NCBI GenBank assembly: GCA_001602415.1 | Contig: CP012155.1 | Span: forward strand, 2,784,223 to 2,848,222 | DNA length: 64,000 nt | Source: Bacteroidetes bacterium UKL13-3 | Lineage (GTDB): Bacteria > Bacteroidota > Bacteroidia > UKL13-3 | Reading direction: 5' to 3' | In this document: in pieces, positions 52,648 through 61,456 of the stretch | Layout of the letters: each line of letters starts with the position of its first letter | How positions within the stretch are numbered: position 1 is the stretch's first letter | Program-made: the position numbers and the translations under genes | The notes under the pieces: generated by a model | The model's database searches: none | Told to the model about the DNA's origin: nothing | The model's input: only the letters and a program-made list of their open reading frames with translations

Positions 52648-53079
52648 ATGAAAAAATTCATCATCACAGCTTTTATTGCCGTTTCAGGAATGATCGCACA
52701 GGCACAAACTACACCTGAAGTTGAAAACAAAAAACAAGCAGATATTGCATTCGACAAGGAAACTCACGACTTTGGCGCTATTCCACAAAACATTCCTGCT
52801 ACGTACACATTTACATTTAAAAACAGTGGTAAAGAGCCTTTAATTGTTACAAATGCTGTAGCTTCTTGTGGTTGTACAACACCTGAGTGGACCAAAGAGC
52901 CTATTATGCCGGGTAAAAAAGGTTTTATTAAAGCTACCTACAACGCTGCATCTTTAGGTGTATTTAACAAAGCTGTTACGGTTATGAGTAATGGTAAAAA
53001 AGGAACACTAACCCTTTACATCAAAGGAGATGTGAAAGCTCCGGGCGAAATTCAACCAGGAAGCAAAACAGTAAATTAA
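52648..53079 (+). CDS. DUF1573 secreted protein, first of a pair
   Basis: From ATG 52648 the protein has 143 residues with a signal peptide (FIITAFIAVSGMIAQAQ). FDKETHDFGAIPQNIPATYT, then FTFKNSGKEPLIVTNAVASC and GCTTPEWTKEPIMPGKKGFI, identify DUF1573, an Ig-like (ASPM-SPD-2-Hydin-like) fold with a conserved CGC motif. The family is periplasmic in Bacteroidota and of unknown function. The second copy follows 89 bases later after a terminator hairpin. A longer frame begins at 52597 but includes no signal character. A -7 variant (TATTATTG) at 52550-52557 would give a 90-base leader. Confidence 0.85.
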   Translation: MKKFIITAFIAVSGMIAQAQTTPEVENKKQADIAFDKETHDFGAIPQNIPATYTFTFKNSGKEPLIVTNAVASCGCTTPEWTKEPIMPGKKGFIKATYNAASLGVFNKAVTVMSNGKKGTLTLYIKGDVKAPGEIQPGSKTVN

Positions 53080-53101
53080 TCCTTTTCCTAACAAACTTAT
53101 T

Positions 53102-53135
53102 AAACCTGCATGAATCAATCGCGATTATGCAGGTT
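53102..53135 (+). terminator. terminator between the two DUF1573 genes
   Basis: Arms AAACCTGCAT and ATGCAGGTTT are perfect 10-base complements with a 14-base loop, followed by a U-rich GATTTTTT tail. Confidence 0.78.
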
Positions 53136-53168
53136 TGATTTTTTACGTTCATTTAAAATCATCTTAAA

Positions 53169-53603
53169 ATGAAAAAAATACTATTAGCACTTTTTGTTGG
53201 CGTATTTGCAATCACGCTTCACGCGCAAACTGCAAATGATGCGCAGGCCATCATTACATTTGATAAGCCCGAACACGATTTTGGAAAAATTAAAGAAGGA
53301 ACATTGGCAACATATGAATTTGCTTTTACCAATACGGGTAAGGCTCCTTTGGTTTTAGGAAATGTGCAACCATCTTGCGGATGTACCACTCCTGAATGGT
53401 CGAAAGAACCCATTATGCCTGGCACCAAAGGAACCATCAAAGCTGTTTTTAACTCTTATGGTCGCCCTGGTACATTTCAAAAATACATTACTGTAAAATC
53501 AAACTCATCAGGTGGTGATGTAACACTAACATTTAAGGGAACGGTTGAGCCAACACCAGTTGAACCCGTTTCTCCTGTGCGGAATATGATGAATGCAGAA
53601 TAA
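53169..53603 (+). CDS. DUF1573 secreted protein, second of a pair
   Basis: The 144-residue protein has a signal peptide (ILLALFVGVFAITLHAQ). The core repeats that of the neighbour: FDKPEHDFGKIKEGTLATYE, then FAFTNTGKAPLVLGNVQPSC and GCTTPEWSKEPIMPGTKGTI. The two arose by tandem duplication and have diverged mostly at the ends; this one finishes with a proline-rich tail (VEPTPVEPVSPVRNMM). It has a U-tailed hairpin downstream. The CGC cysteines may form a disulphide or coordinate a metal. Confidence 0.85.
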   Translation: MKKILLALFVGVFAITLHAQTANDAQAIITFDKPEHDFGKIKEGTLATYEFAFTNTGKAPLVLGNVQPSCGCTTPEWSKEPIMPGTKGTIKAVFNSYGRPGTFQKYITVKSNSSGGDVTLTFKGTVEPTPVEPVSPVRNMMNAE

Positions 53604-53666
53604 TAGGTTTGTACTTTAACCAAAGATTAACCAACAGTTGAGCAGTTATTTTTCTTATTTAAAAAC

Positions 53667-53696
53667 AAAAAAGTCTTGCTACGGCAGGACTTTTTT
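53667..53696 (+). terminator. terminator of the second DUF1573 gene, overlapping the ald promoter
   Basis: Arms AAAAAAGTCTTGC and GCAGGACTTTTTT with a 4-base loop and one mismatch; the U-run GTTTT continues. The TTTTTTG of the second arm lies 19 bases before the ald -7 box and could double as its -33 element. Confidence 0.8.
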
Positions 53697-53715
53697 GTTT
53701 TGAGCAGTTAAATGC

Positions 53716-53723
53716 TATTTTTG
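53716..53723 (+). promoter_or_regulatory. -7 promoter box for ald
   Basis: TATTTTTG, exact TAnnTTTG, 23 bases before the ATG, with a T-rich TTTG at 53693-53696 as a possible -33 element (19-base spacing). Confidence 0.65.
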
Positions 53724-53746
53724 CCCACCTTTAAAACCATCATAAT

Positions 53747-54862
53747 ATGATTATTGGAGTACCAAAAGAAATAAAGAACAACGAAAACCGCGTTGGTTTA
53801 ACACCCGCAGGTGTATCAGCATTTGTAAAATCAGGTCACAAAGTATTTGTGCAAGCTACTGCCGGTTTGGGTAGTGGATTTAGTGATGAGGAGTACAAAA
53901 AAGCAGGGGCAACCATGCTCAAAACCATTGCTGAGGTATATAAAAAAGCCCAAATGATTATTAAGGTAAAAGAACCTATTAAGGAAGAATACGCTTTAAT
54001 AACTGAAGGCCAACTATTGTTTACTTATTTCCACTTTGCATCTTACGAGCCGCTTACAAAAGCAATGATTAAGAGCAAAGCTGTATGTTTAGCATACGAA
54101 ACAGTTGAGAAAAAAGACCGTTCATTACCTCTTTTGGTTCCAATGAGTGAAGTTGCAGGCCGTATGAGTGTGCAAGAAGGTGCTAAGTTTTTGGAAAAAC
54201 CTATGGGTGGACGTGGTATTCTTTTAGGAGGTGTACCGGGTGTTAAACCTGCCGAAGTATTGGTATTAGGTGGAGGAATTGTAGGAACACAAGCAGCTAT
54301 TATGGCTGCAGGTTTAGGTGCCGATGTTACCATTATGGATATTTCATTGCCTCGTTTACGTGAGCTGGATAATATCCTTCCTAAAAATGTAAAAACAGTT
54401 TATTCAAACGAATACAATATCCGTGAGATGATTACACACTCCGACTTAATTGTTGGTGCTGTATTAATTCCGGGCGCTAAAGCTCCACATTTGATTACCA
54501 AAGATATGCTTAAAACCATGCGTCCTGGTACGGTGTTGGTTGACGTTGCGGTAGATCAAGGTGGCTGTTTTGAAACAACCAAAGCAACAACACACGAAAA
54601 ACCAACGTATGTTATTGATGGCGTAATTCACTATTGCGTAGCAAACATGCCGGGTGCTGTTCCTTACACTTCTACATTGGCCTTAACCAATGCTACTTTA
54701 CCTTATGCCTTGCAATTAGCAAACAAAGGTTGGAAAAAAGCTTGTGCTGATAACGAAGAATTACGTTTAGGATTAAATGTTGTTCACGGAAAAGTAGTAT
54801 ACAAAGGAGTTGCTGAAGCTTTCAACTTAAAATACAATGATGTGATGGAAGTGTTGAAATAA
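53747..54862 (+). CDS. ald: alanine dehydrogenase
   Basis: Ald interconverts L-alanine and pyruvate plus ammonia with NAD. The 371-residue length is typical. MIIGVPKEIKNNENRVGLTP holds the N-terminal substrate-binding region, and KVKEPIKEEY and LFTYFHFAS follow. The NAD-binding Rossmann loop is VLVLGGGIVGTQAAIMAAGL near 172. HYCVANMPGAVPYTSTLALT holds the family hallmark near the end. It is flanked by its own promoter and a strong terminator, so it is a single-gene unit. Together with the E1/E2 genes around it, it connects alanine to 2-oxoacid oxidation. Confidence 0.95.
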   Translation: MIIGVPKEIKNNENRVGLTPAGVSAFVKSGHKVFVQATAGLGSGFSDEEYKKAGATMLKTIAEVYKKAQMIIKVKEPIKEEYALITEGQLLFTYFHFASYEPLTKAMIKSKAVCLAYETVEKKDRSLPLLVPMSEVAGRMSVQEGAKFLEKPMGGRGILLGGVPGVKPAEVLVLGGGIVGTQAAIMAAGLGADVTIMDISLPRLRELDNILPKNVKTVYSNEYNIREMITHSDLIVGAVLIPGAKAPHLITKDMLKTMRPGTVLVDVAVDQGGCFETTKATTHEKPTYVIDGVIHYCVANMPGAVPYTSTLALTNATLPYALQLANKGWKKACADNEELRLGLNVVHGKVVYKGVAEAFNLKYNDVMEVLK

Positions 54863-54882
54863 TCAACAATTTCTATTCTTAT

Positions 54883-54917
54883 AAAAATCCTGCGATTGTA
54901 ATAATCGTGGGATTTTT
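54883..54917 (+). terminator. terminator of ald
   Basis: Arms AAAAATCCTGCGATT and AATCGTGGGATTTTT pair over 15 bases with G-U wobble and a 5-base loop, 20 bases after the stop; the second arm ends in seven T. Confidence 0.82.
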
Positions 54918-55209
54918 TTATGTAGATGTTGTAATTGGGTTTTCTGTTATTTACCTGCATACTCAATACTACCAAGATAATTATCAAACTCAAACCGATA
55001 AAATGTGCTTTCGACCTTTCGGCTGCGCGGATCTCAGGCACCCTTACCCTTACTTCCTTAATCGTATCTGCACATCATTTCAATCACTCATTATTATTAT
55101 TAGAGTGCGCAATTAACAACCCTTTTTTGATACGAAATTCTTAACGTAAACTCACTCCATATCCCCGATCCAACTGACGAATCCTTCTAACAACACAACA
55201 CCCCATAAA
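54918..55209. other. intergenic stretch with no supported gene; candidate dispersed repeat
   Basis: Short frames on both strands lack start context, signals or domains and I reject them. Bases 55000-55048, read on the minus strand, contain GTGCCTGAGATCCGCGC and GCCGAAAGGTCGAAAGC, translating PEIRAAERSKA. I recall similar peptides in short hypothetical ORFs of other Bacteroidota, so this may be a dispersed sequence; I cannot verify that here. Confidence 0.35.
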
Positions 55210-55245
55210 AAAAATAGCAAAGGGTTTAAACCCTTTGCTATTTTT
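55210..55245 (-). terminator. perfect palindromic terminator of the E2 gene
   Basis: Two 18-base arms, AAAAATAGCAAAGGGTTT and its exact complement, form a 36-base palindrome 23 bases after the E2 stop. The A- and T-runs at both ends make it effective on either strand. Confidence 0.85.
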
Positions 55246-55267
55246 GAGATTCTGCTGTTTGGATTAA

Positions 55268-56485
55268 CTATAATCCCAGTACCATTTTATTCGGATCGTT
55301 TCCTTCCGTTAATAACAACGTAGGATTTTCTAAGATTTGTTTTACTTTAACTAAAAAACCTACCGACTCGCGGCCATCAATAATGCGGTGATCATAGCTT
55401 AATGCTAAATACATTATCGGGCGAATAACAATCTGACCATCCTTTACCACAGGACGTTCAACAATATTGTGCATTCCTAAAATGGCACTCTGCGGAGCAT
55501 TGATAATAGGTGTGCTCATCATACTTCCGAATACCCCACCATTGGTAATAGTAAACGTTCCACCTGTCATTTCTTCCAAACTCAATTTGTTTTCACGAGC
55601 CTTAGTAGCCAATACAACAACTTCTCTTTCAATATCAGCCAATGTCATGCTCTCCGCGTTGCGAATAACAGGTACAACTAATCCTTTAGGAGCACTTACG
55701 GCAACCGAAATATCACAGTAATCGTGGAAAATAATTTCTTCCCCGTTTATGTATGCGTTTACAGCAGGATATTGTTTTAATGCAATGGTAACCGCTTTAG
55801 TGAAAAAACTCATAAACCCAAGATTCACTCCATGCGTTTCTTTGAATTGATTTTTAAACTGATTGCGCAAATCCATTACTGGTTTCATGTCAACTTCGTT
55901 AAACGTAGTTAACATAGCTGTTTCGTTTTTTACCGCTACCAATCTCTTCGAAACTGTTTTACGCAGTGAGGTCATTTTCTCTTTACGCTCGTTTCTTGAT
56001 TTACTTTCGTTAGTCGTGGTTTTCAACTCGGCAGCCATAGCATCCGCTTTAGTGATGCGGCCATCTTTTCCTGTTCCTTTTATATCTTTAGCCTCAACAC
56101 CTTTTTCTGCCAAAATTTTTGCAGCAGCCGGTGATGGCGTTCCGCTCGCATAATTTGTTGTTACAGGAGTTTGTGCAACAGGGGTAGCTGTTTTTATTTC
56201 TTCCTTTTTAGGAGCCTCGGCATCAGGTTTTGAACTGGCCGGCTTTGCGGCAGCTGTATCAATGCTAGCAATTAGATCACCAACTTTAATTGTATCGCCT
56301 TCATTGCCATTGGTGGTTAAAATACCTGCGGCTTCAGCGTTTAATTCAAATGTTGCTTTATCGCTTTCGAGCTCACACAATAACTCATCCATCTCTACAT
56401 AATCACCAGTTTTTTTATTCCACCTTGAAATGGTTACTTCACTGATGGATTCGCCAACGGTAGGTACTTTAATTTCTAATGCCAT
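55268..56485 (-). CDS. sucB: dihydrolipoamide acyltransferase E2, succinyltransferase type
   Basis: The 405-residue E2 has one lipoyl domain (residues 1-77, lipoyl Lys43 in [11 protein letters not shown]), a Pro/Ala/Lys-rich linker, a peripheral-subunit-binding domain ([20 protein letters not shown]) and the catalytic core with [14 protein letters not shown] (His366 and Asp370). Length and single lipoyl domain match the E2 of 2-oxoglutarate dehydrogenase (SucB/OdhB). The OGDH E1 (SucA) is not in the window; the fused E1 at 50-52.5 kb is of another type, so pairing is uncertain. A TACATTTG box at 56517-56524 precedes the gene. Confidence 0.88.
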   Translation of the reverse strand: MALEIKVPTVGESISEVTISRWNKKTGDYVEMDELLCELESDKATFELNAEAAGILTTNGNEGDTIKVGDLIASIDTAAAKPASSKPDAEAPKKEEIKTATPVAQTPVTTNYASGTPSPAAAKILAEKGVEAKDIKGTGKDGRITKADAMAAELKTTTNESKSRNERKEKMTSLRKTVSKRLVAVKNETAMLTTFNEVDMKPVMDLRNQFKNQFKETHGVNLGFMSFFTKAVTIALKQYPAVNAYINGEEIIFHDYCDISVAVSAPKGLVVPVIRNAESMTLADIEREVVVLATKARENKLSLEEMTGGTFTITNGGVFGSMMSTPIINAPQSAILGMHNIVERPVVKDGQIVIRPIMYLALSYDHRIIDGRESVGFLVKVKQILENPTLLLTEGNDPNKMVLGL

Positions 56486-56516
56486 AATTGTATTAAACTC
56501 TTTATTAAAAGTGGTA

Positions 56517-56524
56517 CAAATGTA
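56517..56524 (-). promoter_or_regulatory. -7 promoter box for the E2 gene
   Basis: TACATTTG on the minus strand, exact TAnnTTTG, 31 bases before the ATG at 56485. Confidence 0.6.
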
Positions 56525-56701
56525 TGCATAGATTTATTATTTCTGAATATCACAAGGACTTAACCTCTTTAATTACTCAAAAAGTTCTATACTGCCCAAG
56601 AAAAAGATTATGATAGTTGTGGTATTTGAAGGATGCTTAACCAAATGTTAACCTTTGTTGCTTTTTCAAACACAATTAATTCGTGTATTTTGCCAACCGA
56701 T

Positions 56702-59569
56702 ATGAGCAATTCTATGAAAAGAATTTTACTGTTGTTACTTCTTACAAATATTGGCCTTTGCCTTACCGCTCAAAACACGGCAAGCATAACTGGTAATGTA
56801 AAAGATAAAAAAGATAACTCTGAACTAATTGGAGTAAACATTATATTGAAAGGAACATCGCTAGGTGCTGTTACTGATATTAATGGGCGGTTTGCCATTA
56901 AAAATGTGAGAGCAGGTGAATACAATGTTGAAGTTAGTTATATAGGCTATAACAAAACACTACTCACCGGCATCAAAATAAAAGTAGGCGAAACCAAAGA
57001 ACTACAAATCGATTTAATACCAACATCTGTTACTACCGAAGATGTTGTGATTATTGGTAAAAAACCTTTGATTGACATAGATAAAGCGCAATCGGTGAAT
57101 ACTATTTCACAAGAAAACATTGAACTAGCCCCATCACGCCAATTGCAATCAATTATCAATACACAGCCCGGTGTGGTTCAAAGTCCAGCAGGAGTAAGTA
57201 TTCGCGGAGGAAGAACATACGAAACAGGGGTTTATGTTGATGGAGTAAAGGTTACAGACCCCTTAGGAGGAACAGGTTTTGGATTAGATATTGGATCAAA
57301 TGCCGTGAGCGATATTGAAGTTACCACAGGAGGTATTGGTGCCGATGTTGGGGATGCAACAGCTGGAGTAATTAATACCAAAACCCGGAGCGGTGGCGAT
57401 AAATATGAAGTTGCTGCAAGTTACAAACGTGATAATTTTGGATTTAATAGAACATCTCGTGCCAATTGGAACAGCCAAGTTGGCGAATTAAACGTTAGCG
57501 GACCTGCATTTAAAAAAACATTCGACAATCGATTGAAGTTTTCAGTTGCCCTGCGTGCCGCGTTTTCCGATGAGTTTTATAAAAACCCAGCCGATCAATT
57601 GTATTCTTCACTATACCCGGGTAGCGATGGAAAAAATACTAATTGGACACCATACCAAGATAACCGTTGGAGCGCCTTTGTGAAAATGAACTATAATTTT
57701 AAAGGTGGAAAGATGCTTACCGTTTCTCAATTACGCTCCATCACCGTTAACCAAGACGTGAACATGCTGCGTATTTTTGGTAACGATTTACCCTTCCAAC
57801 CTGGCTATCAATATTTGTTTTCGCAACAGATGGATAATGCCAATACCTTCACTCATGATGCATACATGACTATGGTAGATTGGAAGCAATCTGTGAATAA
57901 GCGTTTTTCATACACAGCAACTTTTTCTCGCTTTTATGTTCGATTGCGTGCAGATGCCAATGGTCGTGCATGGCGTCCCGAAACTGTTGTAAATGAACTT
58001 GATCCTTCTTCCATTCAACTTTTTCCCGGTTCGTACTTTAACCCAGGAGATAGCGTTGCATATGTAAATAATCCATCAGGATTTTACAACAACAACGGTA
58101 TTGCAACCTTATGGCACGACCACTATTTTGAAGAGTACACCGCAAAAGTTCAAGGTAATTATTTTTCAAAAAACTCACTTAACAAAATATCGTTCGGTTT
58201 CGAAACCAAGTTTCAGGAGATGCAATGGATTGATGTTATTCGCCCTTGGATAGGAGCACCGCTTCCATTGGCAGGTGGCGGAACATCACAAACGTTTCGT
58301 TTAGGACAACAAAGTGATGTTTGGAAAGTGAGTCCGCGCAGAGGGGCTGTTTTTGTTACCGATCAAATAAAATACAAAGGCTTAATTGCCAGCATTGGCG
58401 GCCGTTTTGAGTATTGGGCTCCCGGAAAATATGTAGATGATGCAGTAACCAACTCGGCTGCTCCAATTAGAGATGAAATCCGCGAAAACTACCTTTCATC
58501 AAGCACAAAAATTGGTGACCTTCGTTACAAGTTCCGCTTCCTTCCAAAAATATCTGCTTCTTTTCCCATTCGCGAAAACCAAATATTATATTTTAACTAC
58601 GGACATACAACCATATTGCCTCATCCTTCCTTCATCTATCCCGGTTTAAATCCTTTTTACCAAGATAGATCAACCATTGCTAATGTGGGAAATCCTGATT
58701 TGAATCCAGAGGTAGATATTAGTTATGAAATAGGTTTAAAAACACAAATTACCAGCAATGATGCCTTTACGTTTTCGGCATTTTGGAAAGATAAATATGA
58801 TTTTATTACCACATCTTCCTTGCTGATAATAGATGCTACCGGACGTGAAGTACCGCGTACCGTTCGCATTAACAGTGATTATGCGCGTACCCGTGGAATT
58901 GAATTTGGATATATTAAGCGTATTGGCAATTGGTACAATGGTCAAGCATCATTTACATACATGGTAACCACCGGTCAAAGTTCAAGTGCCAACGAAAAAA
59001 TCAAAGAATTAATTGCAACCGGAGCAGTTGAAGATACCAAAGAGTACTATTTACCATGGGATGTTCCAATTGATTTTAAAACCAACCATATATTTAAAAT
59101 AGATAGAAAAGAGGGCGGATTGTGGGGTAAAAGTTTCTTGAATAAATGGAGTTTTTATTTAGAAACGGTAATGCGTTCAGGAGTTCGATATACTCCCTAC
59201 AAATTTGCGTATAACGATATGAATACCGGACGACCGATATACGTTGCAAGTACCGACCCAAATGACAGGTGGAACAGTATTGGAGAATATTGGTTTTGGA
59301 CAGATTTTACGGTTACCAAATGGTGGAATTTTAAGGGTTGTAAGCTGAGTGCCAATATGCAAATTACAAACCTATTTGATAACCAAAATACAAGTATTGT
59401 AAACCCTGTAACAGGCAAGGCTTACCAAAATGGAGATAACGTACCAGATACTTGGGTCGATCCTCGCTACAATAATCCGAAACAAGGAGTACAAGGACCA
59501 CCTCCATCAAACCCCGCACGTTTCCTAGCCCAACGCCATATTGTTTTTGGTGTAGCGGTTAAGTTTTAA
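56702..59569 (+). CDS. TonB-dependent receptor with CarboxypepD_reg-like domain
   Basis: From ATG 56702 the protein has 955 residues (a further ATG at 56714 starts MKRILLLLLL). A signal peptide (LLLLLLTNIGLCLTAQ) is followed by a carboxypeptidase-regulatory-like beta domain (VKDKKDNSELIGVNIILKGT), a plug (residues about 115-220, SVNTISQENIELAPSRQLQS, then GGRTYETGVYVDGVKVTDPL) and a 22-strand barrel. The C-terminus ends with aromatic RHIVFGVAVKF as outer-membrane barrels do. The imported ligand is unknown; no SusD partner or riboswitch is adjacent. A -7 variant (TATTTTG) occurs just before the start. The T9SS gene behind it has its own promoter. Confidence 0.9.
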   Translation: MSNSMKRILLLLLLTNIGLCLTAQNTASITGNVKDKKDNSELIGVNIILKGTSLGAVTDINGRFAIKNVRAGEYNVEVSYIGYNKTLLTGIKIKVGETKELQIDLIPTSVTTEDVVIIGKKPLIDIDKAQSVNTISQENIELAPSRQLQSIINTQPGVVQSPAGVSIRGGRTYETGVYVDGVKVTDPLGGTGFGLDIGSNAVSDIEVTTGGIGADVGDATAGVINTKTRSGGDKYEVAASYKRDNFGFNRTSRANWNSQVGELNVSGPAFKKTFDNRLKFSVALRAAFSDEFYKNPADQLYSSLYPGSDGKNTNWTPYQDNRWSAFVKMNYNFKGGKMLTVSQLRSITVNQDVNMLRIFGNDLPFQPGYQYLFSQQMDNANTFTHDAYMTMVDWKQSVNKRFSYTATFSRFYVRLRADANGRAWRPETVVNELDPSSIQLFPGSYFNPGDSVAYVNNPSGFYNNNGIATLWHDHYFEEYTAKVQGNYFSKNSLNKISFGFETKFQEMQWIDVIRPWIGAPLPLAGGGTSQTFRLGQQSDVWKVSPRRGAVFVTDQIKYKGLIASIGGRFEYWAPGKYVDDAVTNSAAPIRDEIRENYLSSSTKIGDLRYKFRFLPKISASFPIRENQILYFNYGHTTILPHPSFIYPGLNPFYQDRSTIANVGNPDLNPEVDISYEIGLKTQITSNDAFTFSAFWKDKYDFITTSSLLIIDATGREVPRTVRINSDYARTRGIEFGYIKRIGNWYNGQASFTYMVTTGQSSSANEKIKELIATGAVEDTKEYYLPWDVPIDFKTNHIFKIDRKEGGLWGKSFLNKWSFYLETVMRSGVRYTPYKFAYNDMNTGRPIYVASTDPNDRWNSIGEYWFWTDFTVTKWWNFKGCKLSANMQITNLFDNQNTSIVNPVTGKAYQNGDNVPDTWVDPRYNNPKQGVQGPPPSNPARFLAQRHIVFGVAVKF

Positions 59570-59641
59570 GAGCCAATCTTATCAAATAGTTAATTATTGT
59601 TTAACTTATAGATTGTATTTGGTTGTTAGCCCTTTAGGGGT

Positions 59642-59649
59642 TAGTTTTG
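59642..59649 (+). promoter_or_regulatory. -7 promoter box for the 59668-61239 gene
   Basis: TAGTTTTG, exact TAnnTTTG, 18 bases before ATG 59668. It overlaps the first codon of the longer open frame, so it argues for the internal ATG. Confidence 0.6.
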
Positions 59650-59667
59650 AACCATTATAAAAAACGT

Positions 59668-61239
59668 ATGAAAAGAATATTTTACACACTATCGCTCATT
59701 GCTTTAACCCTTGGAGCAAACGCGCAATTTACAGCCAACAATATAGCTGTTTTAAGAGTTGGAGATAGTACCTCAACATTAGCTAATACTGGAAACACAT
59801 TGGCGATTGACCAATTTACTTCAACAGGTACGTATGTAAATTCAATAATACTTCCCAAAACTGGAACAAACGCTGTTGCCCTTTCTGGAACTGCTACAAC
59901 TGAAGGTACGCTAACCTTATCGACTAATAGAAATATAATTTCATTCATTGCCTATAAATTAGCTCCACCTAACGCCACAAATATTACAAGTGTTGCAAGT
60001 TCTACAATTAACAAAGTTGTTGTTTCGCTGAATGCAGCTGGATCACCTACTTTCCCTGTGCTTACAACGTCATCATTCAGTGCAACAAGTCCAAGATCAG
60101 TTATTTCTGATGGTACAGGATTCTGGGCTGCTGGAGGAAATACAGGAGTGACATATAGTGCCGGAGTAAATAATATCGACACTGTGATTTCTAGCAATGT
60201 AACTAACATCCGTGTCCTTAATGTTTTCGGAGGGCAACTTTATTTCTCAACTGGTTCAGGAACGATTGGAATCCATAGAGTTGGCAATGGAACACCCTCC
60301 AGTTCAGGAAATACTTCAGTACCTTATATACCAACAGGTCCCGGATCATCCCCTTATGGATTTGCGATTAATAATGATTCCACGATTTGTTATATAGCAG
60401 ACGATCGTTCTACTGGTCTTGGAGGAATTCAAAAATGGACTCGTTCAGGAACAACTTGGACATTGGCTTATACACTTGGAACAGGAGTAACAAATATAGG
60501 TGCTCGTGGCTTAGTTGTAAATTGGTCTTCTAAACCTACATTGTTCGCAACAACGGCTGAAACAAATGCGAATAGATTGATTAGATTGGTTGATAGCAAT
60601 TCTACAGCTATTGCAGTTACTATTGCAACAGCTCCTGCCCTTACTGTTTTTAGGGGTGTAACAATGACTCCAGGATCCAACCCACTTCCAGTAAAATACT
60701 CTTCGTTCAATGCAAACAAGTCTAATAATTCCTCTATCCTAAAATGGTCTACTGCATCAGAAACCAACAACAGCCACTTCGAAATTCAACGTAGTGTTGA
60801 TGGTAAAAATTTTGAAGCCATAGGCAAAGTAAAGGGTAGCGGAAACAGCAACAGAAGTGTAAACTACAGTTTCACAGATAAAGAAGCAGCTACCACCAAA
60901 ACAACCTACTACCGTCTAAAACAAGTTGATTTTGATGGCAAGTCAGAATATTCTAAAACGGTTTCGGTAGTAAATACGATTGCAAAAGCAGGTATAGGAG
61001 CTACACTTCCGAACCCATTCAACAACGACCTCAATGTTACAGTAAATGCTTCATCAGCAACTGTAGCAAATATAGTTATCATGGATATGATTGGTAAAAT
61101 ACATCACACGTCAACGGAACAGTTGCAGAGTGGTGTTAATACCATTAGCATCAATACAACAGATATGCCTGACGGAATCTATTTTGTTAGAGTAAGCTAC
61201 AATGGCGAAACATACACTCAAAAGGTAATCAAGAAATAA
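59668..61239 (+). CDS. T9SS type A sorting domain protein
   Basis: From ATG 59668 the protein has 523 residues with a signal peptide (IFYTLSLIALTLGANAQ). The first 330 residues resemble a beta-propeller (GFWAAGGNTGVTYSAGVNNI, GGIQKWTRSGTTWTLAYTLG). A module beginning PLPVKYSSFNANKSNNSSIL and containing SETNNSHFEIQRSVDGKNFE is homologous to the one in the 2423-residue protein at 14.7 kb. A type A sorting domain ends it (LPNPFNNDLNVTVNAS ... GIYFVRVSYNGETYTQKVIKK). It is secreted and probably surface-attached. It lies behind the TonB receptor and is closed by a very stable terminator. Confidence 0.83.
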   Translation: MKRIFYTLSLIALTLGANAQFTANNIAVLRVGDSTSTLANTGNTLAIDQFTSTGTYVNSIILPKTGTNAVALSGTATTEGTLTLSTNRNIISFIAYKLAPPNATNITSVASSTINKVVVSLNAAGSPTFPVLTTSSFSATSPRSVISDGTGFWAAGGNTGVTYSAGVNNIDTVISSNVTNIRVLNVFGGQLYFSTGSGTIGIHRVGNGTPSSSGNTSVPYIPTGPGSSPYGFAINNDSTICYIADDRSTGLGGIQKWTRSGTTWTLAYTLGTGVTNIGARGLVVNWSSKPTLFATTAETNANRLIRLVDSNSTAIAVTIATAPALTVFRGVTMTPGSNPLPVKYSSFNANKSNNSSILKWSTASETNNSHFEIQRSVDGKNFEAIGKVKGSGNSNRSVNYSFTDKEAATTKTTYYRLKQVDFDGKSEYSKTVSVVNTIAKAGIGATLPNPFNNDLNVTVNASSATVANIVIMDMIGKIHHTSTEQLQSGVNTISINTTDMPDGIYFVRVSYNGETYTQKVIKK

Positions 61240-61250
61240 ACCTAACCATT

Positions 61251-61304
61251 ACTGCAAACAAAAAAGCACTCATCGGGAACGGTGAGTGCTTTTTTGTTTG
61301 CAGT
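61251..61304 (+). terminator. very long-stemmed terminator (22 perfect pairs)
   Basis: Arms at 61251-61272 and 61283-61304 are perfectly complementary over 22 bases with a 10-base loop (TCGGGAACGG). The inner pairs are GCACTCA/TGAGTGC and the outer pairs include the A6/T6 run. It lies 12 bases after the stop of the T9SS gene. Confidence 0.88.
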
Positions 61305-61379
61305 AAAATTTGGCGGGTCTGCATCATATAGAAGCCTCTTCATCTTCAGAGCTTGTTATCGGTCGAATCTTAACAAAAA

Positions 61380-61415
61380 ATTATCCCGGTCACTCAACTG
61401 AATAACCGGGATAAT
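61380..61415 (-). terminator. terminator of glmS
   Basis: Arms ATTATCCCGGT and ACCGGGATAAT form an 11-pair stem with a 14-base loop. On the minus strand a run of six U (plus-strand A6 at 61375-61380) follows. It lies about 40 bases after the glmS stop. Confidence 0.82.
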
Positions 61416-61456
61416 GCTTATAACTACTCCATTTAAGCGGAGTTGTTTGACTTCTT

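Noticed and set aside
54784-55144. Short ORFs between ald and the E2 gene on both strands
   Set aside because: They overlap terminators or the ald end, lack promoter and domain evidence, and overlap each other.
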